In this document: positions 6,062-13,142 of the stretch, piece after piece
How the letters are laid out: each line of letters opens with the position of its first letter
How positions within the stretch are numbered: the stretch's first letter is position 1
Assembly: GCA_013331265.1 (NCBI GenBank)
Contig: DUGS01000174.1
Coordinates: 557-15,044 of the forward strand
Direction: 5' to 3'
DNA length: 14,488 bases
Origin: Methanosarcina sp.
GTDB taxonomy: Archaea > Halobacteriota > Methanosarcinia > Methanosarcinales > Methanosarcinaceae
Made by a program: the position numbers and the translations under genes
Notes under the pieces: model-generated
Database searches by the model: none
What the model saw: only the letters and a program-made list of their open reading frames with translations
What the model was told of the DNA's origin: nothing

Positions 6062-6157
6062 TCATCGTATTTCAATTATTCTTATCAACTCTTTTATTCT
6101 TCTTAATTCTGTTTTAAGTTGTTCTCTGGTTCTCCGTGATGTGAGTCGAGTCTCCAT
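6062..6157 (-). CDS. Possible 31-residue basic small protein
   Basis: ATG at 6157 to TGA at 6062 encodes METRLTSRRTREQLKTELRR followed by IKELIRIIEIR. It is rich in Arg, Lys and Glu and would form one amphipathic helix. It lies upstream of, and on the same strand as, the Nudix-tfs genes. There is no good ribosome binding site, and a 31-codon frame can occur by chance, so this is tentative. Confidence 0.2.
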   Translation of the reverse strand: METRLTSRRTREQLKTELRRIKELIRIIEIR

Positions 6158-6428
6158 CAAGCAAAAAAGCCAATTACGCAGTAGTCTTTATTAAAGTTTT
6201 CTCTTTTATGGATAACCAAAAGTTTCTTTATCTATTTACATTAAAACTGTTAGATCTGAATAATTTTTCTTCTAATATATAAATATCTTATAATCCGTTA
6301 TTTTTCTATAATAGAAATTTGTTATTTATTACAGGACTATTAACATCATCAAATACCTGACTGTAAAAGTCCGGGCAGTATTTATTTATATATTTTGAGT
6401 TAGGTCAGATACCTGTAATCCATAATTT

Positions 6429-6442
6429 CAGGTAATTACCTG
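6429..6442. promoter_or_regulatory. Perfect 14-bp palindrome downstream of a TATA-like element
   Basis: CAGGTAATTACCTG is self-complementary over all 14 bases and lies about 45 bases after the centre of the TATA-like stretch near 6380-6395. A second half-site, ACCTG, is at 6411-6415, and TGGG/CCCA arms lie at 6453-6467. It could be an operator for a dimeric regulator in a long artA leader, or part of an RNA fold. Function is inferred only from symmetry. Confidence 0.35.
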
Positions 6443-6700
6443 GTTCGGTGCATGGGATGATAACCCACGGGACTTCTAATTCGCTATATCAGAAAGTAAA
6501 ATCAATAACCTTTGAGTCCCTTAATATTTAGATATGAAAACTTTAAGTCCTTTGTAGAAGCTCTATGGAAATCTATTAATTATTTTAGGGTATTTCGTGT
6601 TTTACTTTCCCAAAACTTCAAAACTTGCTCGAGATTTTCCATTACCAGGATAATACAAAACACCAAATGACTTTATCCCGGGCAAAAAGGTGCGTGAAAA

Positions 6701-7570
6701 ATGATAGAAAGTGTGCTCTGGCTCGCAGTCGGATTAATGATTGCGTCATCCGTTATCCCCAAAACCTTAAGAGTTCGTAAACTTATAGGGGGAATAGGAT
6801 GGGGTGTATTTTCCATCCATTGGGGTTACCAGCCTTTTCATTACGTTGAGATTCAGGACTATGCCAATGTGGTTCTTACATTCCTCTTTGCTCTTTTCTG
6901 CTTACTTGTGGCGTATATAATGCTTCAGGAGTACAGAAAAGGTCCTTTTATTCTAAATAATAATAGAGAAGTAATGCACTCGCCAGTCTCAGCTCAGACT
7001 GAAGGAGATGCCCTTGACATAACTTCAATGCTTACAAATGCAAGTGCACTTGGGGCTCTTGTTTATTTCCCATTTGCAAATTTCTCTTCCCTGAATACCT
7101 GGATTATAGGAAGTGTTACATCGCAGGTTACCTGGGCACTCCAGTACTTCGAAGTTCCGGCATATATGAAAGCCTGGAATATGATAACCCTTAACGGGTA
7201 TACGGTTGAGATTATCCTTGCATGTACCGCAATTGAAAGCATTGCTCTTTTTATGGGGCTGATAGGCTCTGTCAGAGCTCCCCTTAGTCGCCTGGTTCCG
7301 GCTTTCATTGTATCCGTGCCCGTGATCTATGTTCTTAACCTGATTAGAGACATCTTTGTGGTTGTGGCTTATGGAGAACAGTGGTTTGGCGCTGATAGTT
7401 TTGTCATTGCACATAACTATATTGCCAAAGCAGGGTCAGGAATAGCTCTCTTCTTAATTTCATATGCTGTGCTCAAGATTTTGCCTGAATTACTTGGAAT
7501 GATTGATGGTCTCTGGGTCATACTCTCCGAAGAATTGAAATATCTTCTGCATAGATTTGCTAGGGATTGA
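6701..7570 (+). CDS. artA: Archaeosortase A
   Basis: ArtA is a multi-pass membrane cysteine peptidase-like transpeptidase of the exosortase/archaeosortase superfamily. It recognises a C-terminal PGF-CTERM tripartite signal on surface proteins and replaces the membrane helix with a lipid anchor. The 289 residues show about seven hydrophobic segments (roughly 5-19, 28-42, 56-76, 112-128, 168-188, 198-222 and 240-263). The catalytic set is visible: Cys175 in ILACTAIESIALF, Arg216 in LNLIRDIF and His238 in IAHNYIAKAGSG. The Cys and Arg positions are close to those I recall for Haloferax volcanii ArtA. ATG at 6701 has AGGTG upstream. The stop lies 5 nt before asd, and asd and pssA follow, so the enzyme is encoded with genes for phosphatidylethanolamine-type archaeal lipid. 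No PGF-CTERM substrate is in the window. Confidence 0.88.
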   Translation: MIESVLWLAVGLMIASSVIPKTLRVRKLIGGIGWGVFSIHWGYQPFHYVEIQDYANVVLTFLFALFCLLVAYIMLQEYRKGPFILNNNREVMHSPVSAQTEGDALDITSMLTNASALGALVYFPFANFSSLNTWIIGSVTSQVTWALQYFEVPAYMKAWNMITLNGYTVEIILACTAIESIALFMGLIGSVRAPLSRLVPAFIVSVPVIYVLNLIRDIFVVVAYGEQWFGADSFVIAHNYIAKAGSGIALFLISYAVLKILPELLGMIDGLWVILSEELKYLLHRFARD

Positions 7571-7575
7571 GATCA

Positions 7576-8202
7576 ATGATTGCAAAAGGTTCTGAACCCT
7601 GGCTTTTCACAGCTGCGTCTGTAACCGCCCTGTTTACAATTCTTTCAAGGGCAACAGATAGCTTCTCGTTCCTTAATCATATTGCTTATATGGGAATGGC
7701 ATTAACTTTTGTTATGGTTCTCTTTTTCAGGGATCCCGAGAGAAAGGTAGAAACATCTGACACTTACATGATCTCTCCTGCCGATGGTACGGTTATCGAT
7801 ATCAGAGACAGGAAAATTTGTATTTTTATGTTTCTCCAGAACGTGCATGTTAATAGAGCTCCAATTTCCGGAAAAGTCAGGGAGATAATATACAAAAAAG
7901 GTGGTTATCTTCCTGCTTTTAGTAAGGATTCGGAGAGGAATGAAAGAAACGAATTTATTATCCACAGTAAATATGGGGATGTAAAGGTCACACAGATTGC
8001 AGGTACCATTGCCCGCAGGATTGTCACATATTCAAGTGTGAATGATATTGTAGAACAGGGACAGCGTATTGGTATGATCCGTTTTGGATCAAGAGTTGAT
8101 GTAACAATTCCTCATAATTTTGACATTACAGTTGAAAAAGGGGAGCGTGTGCTTGCAGGCAAGACAATTATAGCAACAATAAAAAATGACAGGGACTTTT
8201 GA
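7576..8202 (+). CDS. asd: Archaetidylserine decarboxylase proenzyme
   Basis: The enzyme (also called PssD) removes CO2 from archaetidylserine to give archaetidylethanolamine. The protein has two N-terminal membrane segments (near 8-25 and 33-50), then the compact soluble domain of short archaeal-type Psd proteins: FFRDPER, the ISPADGTV motif near 66-73, FLQNVHVNRAPISG near 86-99, and the self-cleavage site. That site is Gly171-Ser172 in IRFGSRVDV; the Ser becomes the pyruvoyl group after serinolysis. I use ATG 7576 (208 residues). A TTG at 7567 in the same frame would overlap artA and has no better ribosome binding site. It is 5 nt from artA and its stop lies 2 nt before the pssA start, so the three are one transcript. 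Confidence 0.9.
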   Translation: MIAKGSEPWLFTAASVTALFTILSRATDSFSFLNHIAYMGMALTFVMVLFFRDPERKVETSDTYMISPADGTVIDIRDRKICIFMFLQNVHVNRAPISGKVREIIYKKGGYLPAFSKDSERNERNEFIIHSKYGDVKVTQIAGTIARRIVTYSSVNDIVEQGQRIGMIRFGSRVDVTIPHNFDITVEKGERVLAGKTIIATIKNDRDF

Positions 8203-8204
8203 AT

Positions 8205-8948
8205 ATGAACGTATTCCAGATGTTAAGACTCCCGGACCTGGTCTCTCTTTTGAACCTGATCTGTGGGATTGGTTCCATTGCAGTAGCTGCCCAGAGTGAC
8301 TCTTTTGGATTTGCTTTGATCCTGCTCCTGCTTGCGGCAATTGCAGATGGGGCGGACGGATACATTGCCCGCAGATTCAAGGGGGGAGAACTCGGGGAGC
8401 AACTTGACTCCCTGGCAGATGCAGTCTCTTTTGGAGTTGCTCCTGCTCTTCTCATATTCCTTGAATTTGGAGCAAAAGAGCCTATTGTCGGAATATTTGC
8501 AGGCTTTTATGCTGTCTGTGGCGTTCTCAGGCTCGCCCGTTTTAATTCCACAATATCTGTCCCGAAGACAGGATTTGAAGGGCTTCCTATTACCGCAGGT
8601 TGTATAATGCTTGTTACGTATCTTTTGCTCGGCAAAAGCTTTGTAGGGGTAGATGTTCTACTTGCTCTGACTCTTACTCTCTCAATCCTGATGGTGAGCA
8701 CCGTAAATTATCCGAAGATCAGAAACATCAGAATACTGGCTTTCGTAGCCTCTGTGTTCGGGATAACCATGTTCCTTTACTTTATTGATGTGCAGTATAT
8801 GAGGCTCTTTTCTTTTCTGCCCTTTATCCTGATGCTGAGCTACCTGTTTTCACCTTTCTTGAAGATTCCTATTATCAGCATTGCTAATAGCAAAGATTAC
8901 GGCAACAAGAAAGGACTAAAGGCTGAAGGAAGGAAAGGAAATCAGTAA
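8205..8948 (+). CDS. pssA: CDP-archaeol:L-serine archaetidylserine synthase (PssA-type)
   Basis: This is a CDP-alcohol phosphotransferase in the membrane that joins serine to CDP-archaeol, giving archaetidylserine, the substrate of the enzyme encoded just upstream. The signature motif is complete in the 247-residue protein: Asp48, Asp51-Gly52, Ala55-Arg56, Gly64, Asp68 and Asp72, within ADGADGYIARRF and GEQLDSLADAVSFG. Several hydrophobic helices follow up to about residue 220. The last 20 residues are polar and Lys/Gly-rich. The serine-specific assignment rests on the VSFGVAPALL and RLARFN segments and on the neighbour asd. ATG at 8205 follows AGGGAC; a TTG two codons earlier is less likely. 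Together with artA and asd it forms a surface-protein lipid-anchoring unit. Confidence 0.9.
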   Translation: MNVFQMLRLPDLVSLLNLICGIGSIAVAAQSDSFGFALILLLLAAIADGADGYIARRFKGGELGEQLDSLADAVSFGVAPALLIFLEFGAKEPIVGIFAGFYAVCGVLRLARFNSTISVPKTGFEGLPITAGCIMLVTYLLLGKSFVGVDVLLALTLTLSILMVSTVNYPKIRNIRILAFVASVFGITMFLYFIDVQYMRLFSFLPFILMLSYLFSPFLKIPIISIANSKDYGNKKGLKAEGRKGNQ

Positions 8949-9027
8949 AAAAGGAAAGCAGTAAAATTACTTCAGGATTATCTGATTTCAGCATACTGGC
9001 ACATCGAATTGGCAAGGAGAGGATTAT

Positions 9028-9393
9028 TTGACTGAAAATATAACAGATAGGGATAACGCACTTTTTGAAGCAGGAATAAAACTGGGAGCCCTCTATCATC
9101 AATTTACGGGTTCCCCTGTAAACTTGAATACAGCTTCAAGCCTTGAGCAGGCTATTCAGGAGAGCATTTCAGTTCAGCCCTTTGTGGAAAATATTTCTGT
9201 GAAAATCGACCGGGACCTCTTAAAAAGTAAGTTAAACAGCGAGTTCGGATACACAGAACTTCAGGGGCCCATGCTTGAAGTTAAAATCACTGTAAAATAC
9301 GGCTCTTCGAGGGTGAAGGTCGCAATGGAGTATGACTCTGAACTGAATTATCCATTGATGAAAATCTTAGAAATCGAAGGAATAAATGTTTGA
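9028..9393 (+). CDS. mptD: Archaeal dihydroneopterin aldolase MptD
   Basis: MptD cleaves 7,8-dihydroneopterin to 6-hydroxymethyl-7,8-dihydropterin and glycolaldehyde in the methanopterin pathway. The 121-residue protein carries the family hallmark ALFEAGIKLGALYHQFTGSPV at residues 11-31, including Tyr23-His24, and the ending YDSELNYPLMKILEIEGI that also matches family members as I recall them. It is unrelated to bacterial FolB. The start is TTG at 9028: AAGGAGAGG lies about 5 nt before it and no ATG fits. It follows pssA after 79 nt without a clear promoter, so it may be cotranscribed with the artA cluster, though its pathway is different. An inverted repeat and T-run follow it. Confidence 0.88.
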   Translation: MTENITDRDNALFEAGIKLGALYHQFTGSPVNLNTASSLEQAIQESISVQPFVENISVKIDRDLLKSKLNSEFGYTELQGPMLEVKITVKYGSSRVKVAMEYDSELNYPLMKILEIEGINV

Positions 9394-9413
9394 GATTCAT
9401 AGACCTCTAAAAT

Positions 9414-9498
9414 AAACCTTAAATTAATTAAATAACGAGATAAGGTTTCATTTGTATTCGGTTAAGGATCAAAGCGTCAAAAAATATTATTTTTTTTA
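9414..9498 (+). terminator. Inverted repeat and T-run after mptD
   Basis: AAACCTTA (9414-9421) and TAAGGTTT (9441-9448) form a perfect 8-bp stem around a 19-nt AT-rich loop, starting 20 nt after the mptD stop. A run of eight T follows at 9490-9497. This is a plausible end for the artA-mptD transcript; the rest of the gap to 9670 is AT-rich and unremarkable. Confidence 0.45.
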
Positions 9499-9670
9499 TG
9501 CAGTATCCAAGCGGATTTAGTTGGGAAAACATTATGACATTTTCGAAATTGTGAATAAATTCGTTAACCGATGCTTTTCTTCTTTTAACGATTTTTCGTC
9601 AATTTTAGTAAAACTAATAAATTAAAGTGTTGATGATTCAGCATCCAAATCCTCAAGAAAGATAGATATC

Positions 9671-10210
9671 ATGGCAGGAAAAAGAACTGAAGGCAGACAC
9701 ATTTACCGCATGAAAAAGGAACTACTCTCCATTGAAGACTACTGGATTGAAAATGAAAATGGAGAGAAAGTTTTTTATGTGGATGGAGAGCTTTTCCGCA
9801 ACGCACAGAGAAATGGCCTCTATAAAATTTGGGAGAGATTTCTCCCGATTACAGATACAATTGATATCAAGCGAATGGATGATGACATAGCAGCAACTAT
9901 AAAGAAAAAGTTTGCTACTTTTTGGACAGATAAGTGGAAAATTGAGACTCCGAACGGGCCTGATATGGAAATTCGTGGTTCGATTTCTTCACAGCATTAT
10001 ACTATTTATTCCAAAGGAGAGCAAATTGCCGAAATCTCGAAAAAAGGGTTCCACATCCGAGATACCTATGAAGTGGAGATCAAGCCGGGACAGGACAATG
10101 AGCTTATACTTGCGATCGCTGCAGGGCTCGCTCAAACCTACCATTTGAAGTCCGAAATGAAGCGCCTGAAATCCGATATGGAGCGCCATAGGCCTCGGAC
10201 CTACAGGTAA
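9671..10210 (+). CDS. LURP-one-related / tubby-C-like domain protein
   Basis: The 179-residue protein matches the LURP-one-related (DUF567) pattern, a membrane-associated or phospholipid-binding beta-barrel resembling tubby C-terminal domains. Visible signatures are ELLSIEDYWIENENGEKVFYVDG (18-40) with its typical strand-turn-strand layout, GLYKIWERF (49-57), DIAATIKKKF, MEIRGSISSQHYTIY, and GEQIAEISKKGFHIRDTYEVEI (about 116-137) followed by the NELILAIAAGLAQ helix. The C-terminus is basic (KSEMKRLKSDMERHRPRTYR). Between LFR and GLYKIWE the protein seems several residues shorter than family members I remember, as if one strand were missing. The ATG at 9671 has only a weak purine-rich stretch upstream; Met14 is a possible alternative start. 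The biological role in archaea is unknown. Confidence 0.72.
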   Translation: MAGKRTEGRHIYRMKKELLSIEDYWIENENGEKVFYVDGELFRNAQRNGLYKIWERFLPITDTIDIKRMDDDIAATIKKKFATFWTDKWKIETPNGPDMEIRGSISSQHYTIYSKGEQIAEISKKGFHIRDTYEVEIKPGQDNELILAIAAGLAQTYHLKSEMKRLKSDMERHRPRTYR

Positions 10211-10377
10211 ATAGAGAAGGGTTCAGAGAAGAATGATTTAAATGAAATGTGGAATGAAAAACAGTAACATAAGAAAGAAACACAATCTTAGCCGATGATG
10301 AGTGAATAAGATTCAGAATAAAGAAGTAAATACGTTAGCCAATAACAAATAAGCTTAAGTAAAGAAACACGGGCTTT

Positions 10378-10418
10378 TAGTAATAACGAAATAAGTTAAA
10401 AGTAAAGAAATAAAGGCA
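10378..10418 (-). terminator. T-rich terminator after hisC
   Basis: Immediately after the hisC stop the minus strand reads TTTATTTCTTTACTTTTAAC and similar T-rich sequence without a strong hairpin, as expected for a U-tract archaeal terminator. The LURP-one gene converges on this region from the other side. Confidence 0.35.
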
Positions 10419-10419
10419 T

Positions 10420-11520
10420 TTAAACCTCATTCTTTACAGTCTCAAAAGCCCTGACAACCTTTTCATTCTGCTCAGGAGTGCCGACTGTTACCCTGATTAA
10501 AGAATCTCCGGCTTCTCGGAATGAATCACAGGAGCGCACGATTATCCCTTTCTTCAGAAGACTCTCCGTGACCTTTTTTGCTTTCAAAGGAGCAACATCT
10601 ACAAGTACGAAGTTTGCCCGCGAAGGATAAACCGTAAACGGGATTTTTTCTTTCAGGTATTCCCTGCCTTCCCTTGCAAGATTTATGCTTTTATTCAGAT
10701 GGTCCGTATCCGAAAGTGCAGCCAGTCCTGCCCTTAAAGCCGGAAGACTTACCGAGAATGGAGTGGCCGCTCTTGAGTACTCTTTTGCAAGCCATTCAGG
10801 CATTATCCCATAGCCCAGGCGCAGCCCTGCAAGCCCGAATGCCTTGGAGAAGGTCCTGCCAACCACGAGGTTGTCGTATTCCCTTACGAGCCCTGCAAGG
10901 TTCCTGTCTGCAAATTCAACATATGCTTCGTCCACAAACACGAGGGCATGGGTATTTTCAACAATTTTCCTCAGGTCAGCTTCGGGAAGTAGATTGCCAG
11001 ACGGATTATTTGGGGAACACAGGAAGATGATTTTAGTCCTGGAAGATACGGCTTCAAGGACCTTTTCAGGGTCTACAGAGAAGCCCGGGTTCCGCCTGAT
11101 AAAGACAGGTTTTCCTCCGCAGGCTCTTGCAGGTAATTCGTAATAGGAAAAGGTAGGGGTAGGGACGATAACCTCATCCCCCTTTTCAATGATTATCCTG
11201 CAAAGCCCGTCAAGAAGCCCGTCCATTCCGGGCCCGGAGGCGACAATATTCGACACCGGAAAACCTGTGTATTTCGAGAGGGCTTCTCTTAATTCGCGTG
11301 CATCCGCCGAGGGGTAGATATTTGCTCCGGGAGCTGCATCTACGAGGGCCTGGACAGCTTTCGGGGAGGGTCCCAGAGGGTTTTCATTTGAGCCCAATTT
11401 GATTATTGATTCCGGGTTAAGCCCGTAAGCTGAAGCTATTTCTTCTATGGACTTTCCGGGAACATATTCTGCAATATCAAAGATTTCCTTTTTTATCAGT
11501 TCACGCCTGCTCAAGGACAT
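10420..11520 (-). CDS. hisC: Histidinol-phosphate aminotransferase
   Basis: HisC is the PLP-dependent fold-type I transaminase that turns imidazole-acetol phosphate into histidinol phosphate, using glutamate. The 366-residue protein (ATG at 11520) has the class I/II layout: KLGSNENPLGPSP near 41-53, the PTPTFSYYE loop, LCSPNNPSGN near 167-176, VDEAYVEF near 196-203, and the PLP lysine Lys226 in GRTFSKAFGLAGLRLGYG. The C-terminal domain (RANFVLVDV, GIIVRSC, IRVTVGTPEQN) is complete. It overlaps the end of argD by 20 bp and has no separate promoter, so expression depends on the argD transcript. A TTG directly before the ATG is also possible as start. Other his genes are absent here. Confidence 0.93.
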   Translation of the reverse strand: MSLSRRELIKKEIFDIAEYVPGKSIEEIASAYGLNPESIIKLGSNENPLGPSPKAVQALVDAAPGANIYPSADARELREALSKYTGFPVSNIVASGPGMDGLLDGLCRIIIEKGDEVIVPTPTFSYYELPARACGGKPVFIRRNPGFSVDPEKVLEAVSSRTKIIFLCSPNNPSGNLLPEADLRKIVENTHALVFVDEAYVEFADRNLAGLVREYDNLVVGRTFSKAFGLAGLRLGYGIMPEWLAKEYSRAATPFSVSLPALRAGLAALSDTDHLNKSINLAREGREYLKEKIPFTVYPSRANFVLVDVAPLKAKKVTESLLKKGIIVRSCDSFREAGDSLIRVTVGTPEQNEKVVRAFETVKNEV

Positions 11521-12688
11521 CAACTACCGTATCTATCTGCTCTTTCGTAATCACAAGCGGAGGGACAAGGCGGAGTACTGTGTCTGAGGTGCAGTTTACA
11601 AGCGCGCCGTGTTCCCTTGCAAAATCTACAAACTTTCCGCAGGGGTACTTGATCTCAACTCCTATCATAAGCCCTTTCCCGCGGACCTCCACAACATCGT
11701 CCCTTTTCATGCCTGAGAGCTTTTTCATGAAATAAGCTCCCATTTCCTTTGAGCGTTCCAGAAGTTTTTCTTCCTTTATTGCCTGAATCGAAGCAAGAGC
11801 TGCCGCACAGACAAGAGGCCCACCTCCAAAGGTAGAAGCATGCTGCCCGCGGCCGAAACTAAGGCCGCTGCGAGCTGCAATGGCTCCCATGGGAAGCCCA
11901 CCGCCCAGGGCTTTTGCCATACTCATGATATCAGGCTCTACCCCGAACTGTTCTTTACAGAACCAGGTACCCGTCCTTCCAAAGCCTGTCTGTACCTCGT
12001 CAAAGATAAGGAGGGCCCCGGTCTCATCGCAGATTTCCCTTACTTCTTTTAAATATCCGGGGTCCGGGATATTGACTCCGCCTTCTCCCTGAATCGGTTC
12101 AAGGATCACTGCTGCGGTGTCTTCAGAAACTGCCTTCCTGATAGCATCGGCATCAGAGTACGGGACAAATTTGGTTTCCGAACTTACAGGCGGCATAAAA
12201 GGGTCCCTGTACATGCTCTTGTGGGTCACGCTGAGCGCTCCTATGGTCCTGCCGTGGAAGGAATGTTCGGCTGCTACAAAAGCACTTTTTCCGGTTGCCA
12301 CGCGGGCCAGTTTCATTGCAGCCTCTACGGACTCAGCTCCTGAGTTGCAGAAAAAGACGCGTTCCATACCCGTTATCGAGACAAGGGTTTCAGCAAGTTC
12401 TGCCTGGATTTCTGTATAATACAGGTTGGAAACATGGATCAGTTTCTCAGCCTGAGCCTGGATGGCTTTAACAACTGTCGGGTGGCAGTGTCCAATATTG
12501 TTTACCGCAATGCCTGCCACGCAGTCGATATACTCTTTACCGTAAATATCCTGGACAACTGCCCCTTTGCCTTTCGAAATCACAATGGGCTGGCGCCCAT
12601 AAGTCTGCATCACATACTTTGAGTCTTTTTCTATAGTAGAATTGTACCTTGCCTTCAGGTCACCGGAAGTAATAGTTTTATCTGTCAA
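11501..12688 (-). CDS. argD: Acetylornithine aminotransferase
   Basis: ArgD is a class III PLP aminotransferase that converts N-acetylglutamate semialdehyde to N-acetylornithine in arginine synthesis; some ArgD enzymes also serve lysine synthesis. The 395 residues show CNSGAESVEAAMKLAR (114-129), FHGRTIGALS near 144-153, EPIQGEGGV near 197-205, IFDEVQTGFGRTG (228-240) with Asp230, and the PLP-binding Lys259 in MSMAKALGGGLPMGA. Other omega-aminotransferases share this pattern, but the whole sequence fits ArgD best. The start is TTG at 12688: AAAGGAA lies upstream at good spacing, no ATG is near, and the first in-frame Met (27) would cut the fold. A TATA element lies at 12757-12768. hisC follows in an overlapping arrangement. 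Confidence 0.92.
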   Translation of the reverse strand: MTDKTITSGDLKARYNSTIEKDSKYVMQTYGRQPIVISKGKGAVVQDIYGKEYIDCVAGIAVNNIGHCHPTVVKAIQAQAEKLIHVSNLYYTEIQAELAETLVSITGMERVFFCNSGAESVEAAMKLARVATGKSAFVAAEHSFHGRTIGALSVTHKSMYRDPFMPPVSSETKFVPYSDADAIRKAVSEDTAAVILEPIQGEGGVNIPDPGYLKEVREICDETGALLIFDEVQTGFGRTGTWFCKEQFGVEPDIMSMAKALGGGLPMGAIAARSGLSFGRGQHASTFGGGPLVCAAALASIQAIKEEKLLERSKEMGAYFMKKLSGMKRDDVVEVRGKGLMIGVEIKYPCGKFVDFAREHGALVNCTSDTVLRLVPPLVITKEQIDTVVDVLEQA

Positions 12689-12756
12689 GCGAATTCCTTT
12701 CCTTTAAATCTATGATCATAAATTTATCTCTGGTCTAACAATGAAAGCTTATCTAA

Positions 12757-12768
12757 AGTTTTATATTG
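12757..12768 (-). promoter_or_regulatory. Candidate TATA box for argD-hisC
   Basis: The minus strand reads CAATATAAAACT here, about 75 nt before the TTG start of argD. Initiation about 25 nt downstream would leave a 45-50 nt leader that includes the ribosome binding site. A closer TAAATTTATG at 12717-12726 would start the RNA too near the start codon to include it. Confidence 0.4.
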
Positions 12769-12781
12769 AAAATTTAAATTC

Positions 12782-12823
12782 TAAAGCTATATTGAACGTT
12801 ATTTAAAGCTATATTGAATGTTA
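12782..12823. repeat. Two tandem copies of a 22-bp unit
   Basis: TAAAGCTATATTGAACGTTA at 12782-12801 and TAAAGCTATATTGAATGTTA at 12804-12823 differ at one base and are offset by 22 bp. A more diverged relative (TAAAGTTTTATATTGAAAA) begins near 12754 and overlaps the candidate argD TATA box. Confidence 0.8.
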
Positions 12824-12851
12824 AATTCTCTTTCGGCAATGCCCGAAAATA

Positions 12852-12899
12852 ATGAGTTTATATGTCAACTATGAGTGTTTATGTCAACTATGAGTGTTT
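12852..12899. repeat. Tandem 19-bp repeat, about 2.5 copies
   Basis: ATGAGTTTATATGTCAACT (12852-12870) and ATGAGTGTTTATGTCAACT (12871-12889) are adjacent and differ at two bases; a partial third copy begins at 12890. No coding or regulatory meaning is evident. Confidence 0.8.
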
Positions 12900-13142
12900 T
12901 GATGGAATTTTATCTTAAACGGACCCTGGTTTCTACAAATATGTCCTTAATAATGATTTCCTGATTAACTAAGTTCTCAGTTTAAATTTTTCCCCTACCT
13001 TCCCCAAAACCGGATTATAGAGCAAAATAAGTACCCAAAGAAAAAGGAATCCACAGGAAACTCTATATCCATAAGCAATCAATTTGAAAAATTCTGAGCA
13101 AAAGGTAACCGCATTCCCGGGGTCCGATTTAAAGAGTTCAGG

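Larger units (their letters stand above)
5859..6700. other. Long divergent spacer between the Nudix and artA genes
   Basis: The 842-base AT-rich spacer holds the 26-bp array (5934-6037), two doubtful small frames (5855-5934 and 6062-6157), a strong TATA-like stretch on the plus strand (TTTATTTATATATTTT near 6380-6395), and just downstream a perfect 14-bp palindrome at 6429-6442. The artA start at 6701 has AGGTG as ribosome binding site, but no unambiguous TATA box lies within 60 nt. If the element at 6380 drives artA, the leader would be about 290 nt long. No larger gene is seen. Confidence 0.55.
12689..13142. other. Repeat-containing spacer upstream of argD
   Basis: This 454-base stretch contains the argD promoter region, two short tandem repeats (12782-12823 and 12852-12899), and from 12969 to 13142 an open stretch in frame with, and following the stop of, the bactofilin-like gene. 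Otherwise it is AT-rich with no recognised gene. Confidence 0.6.
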
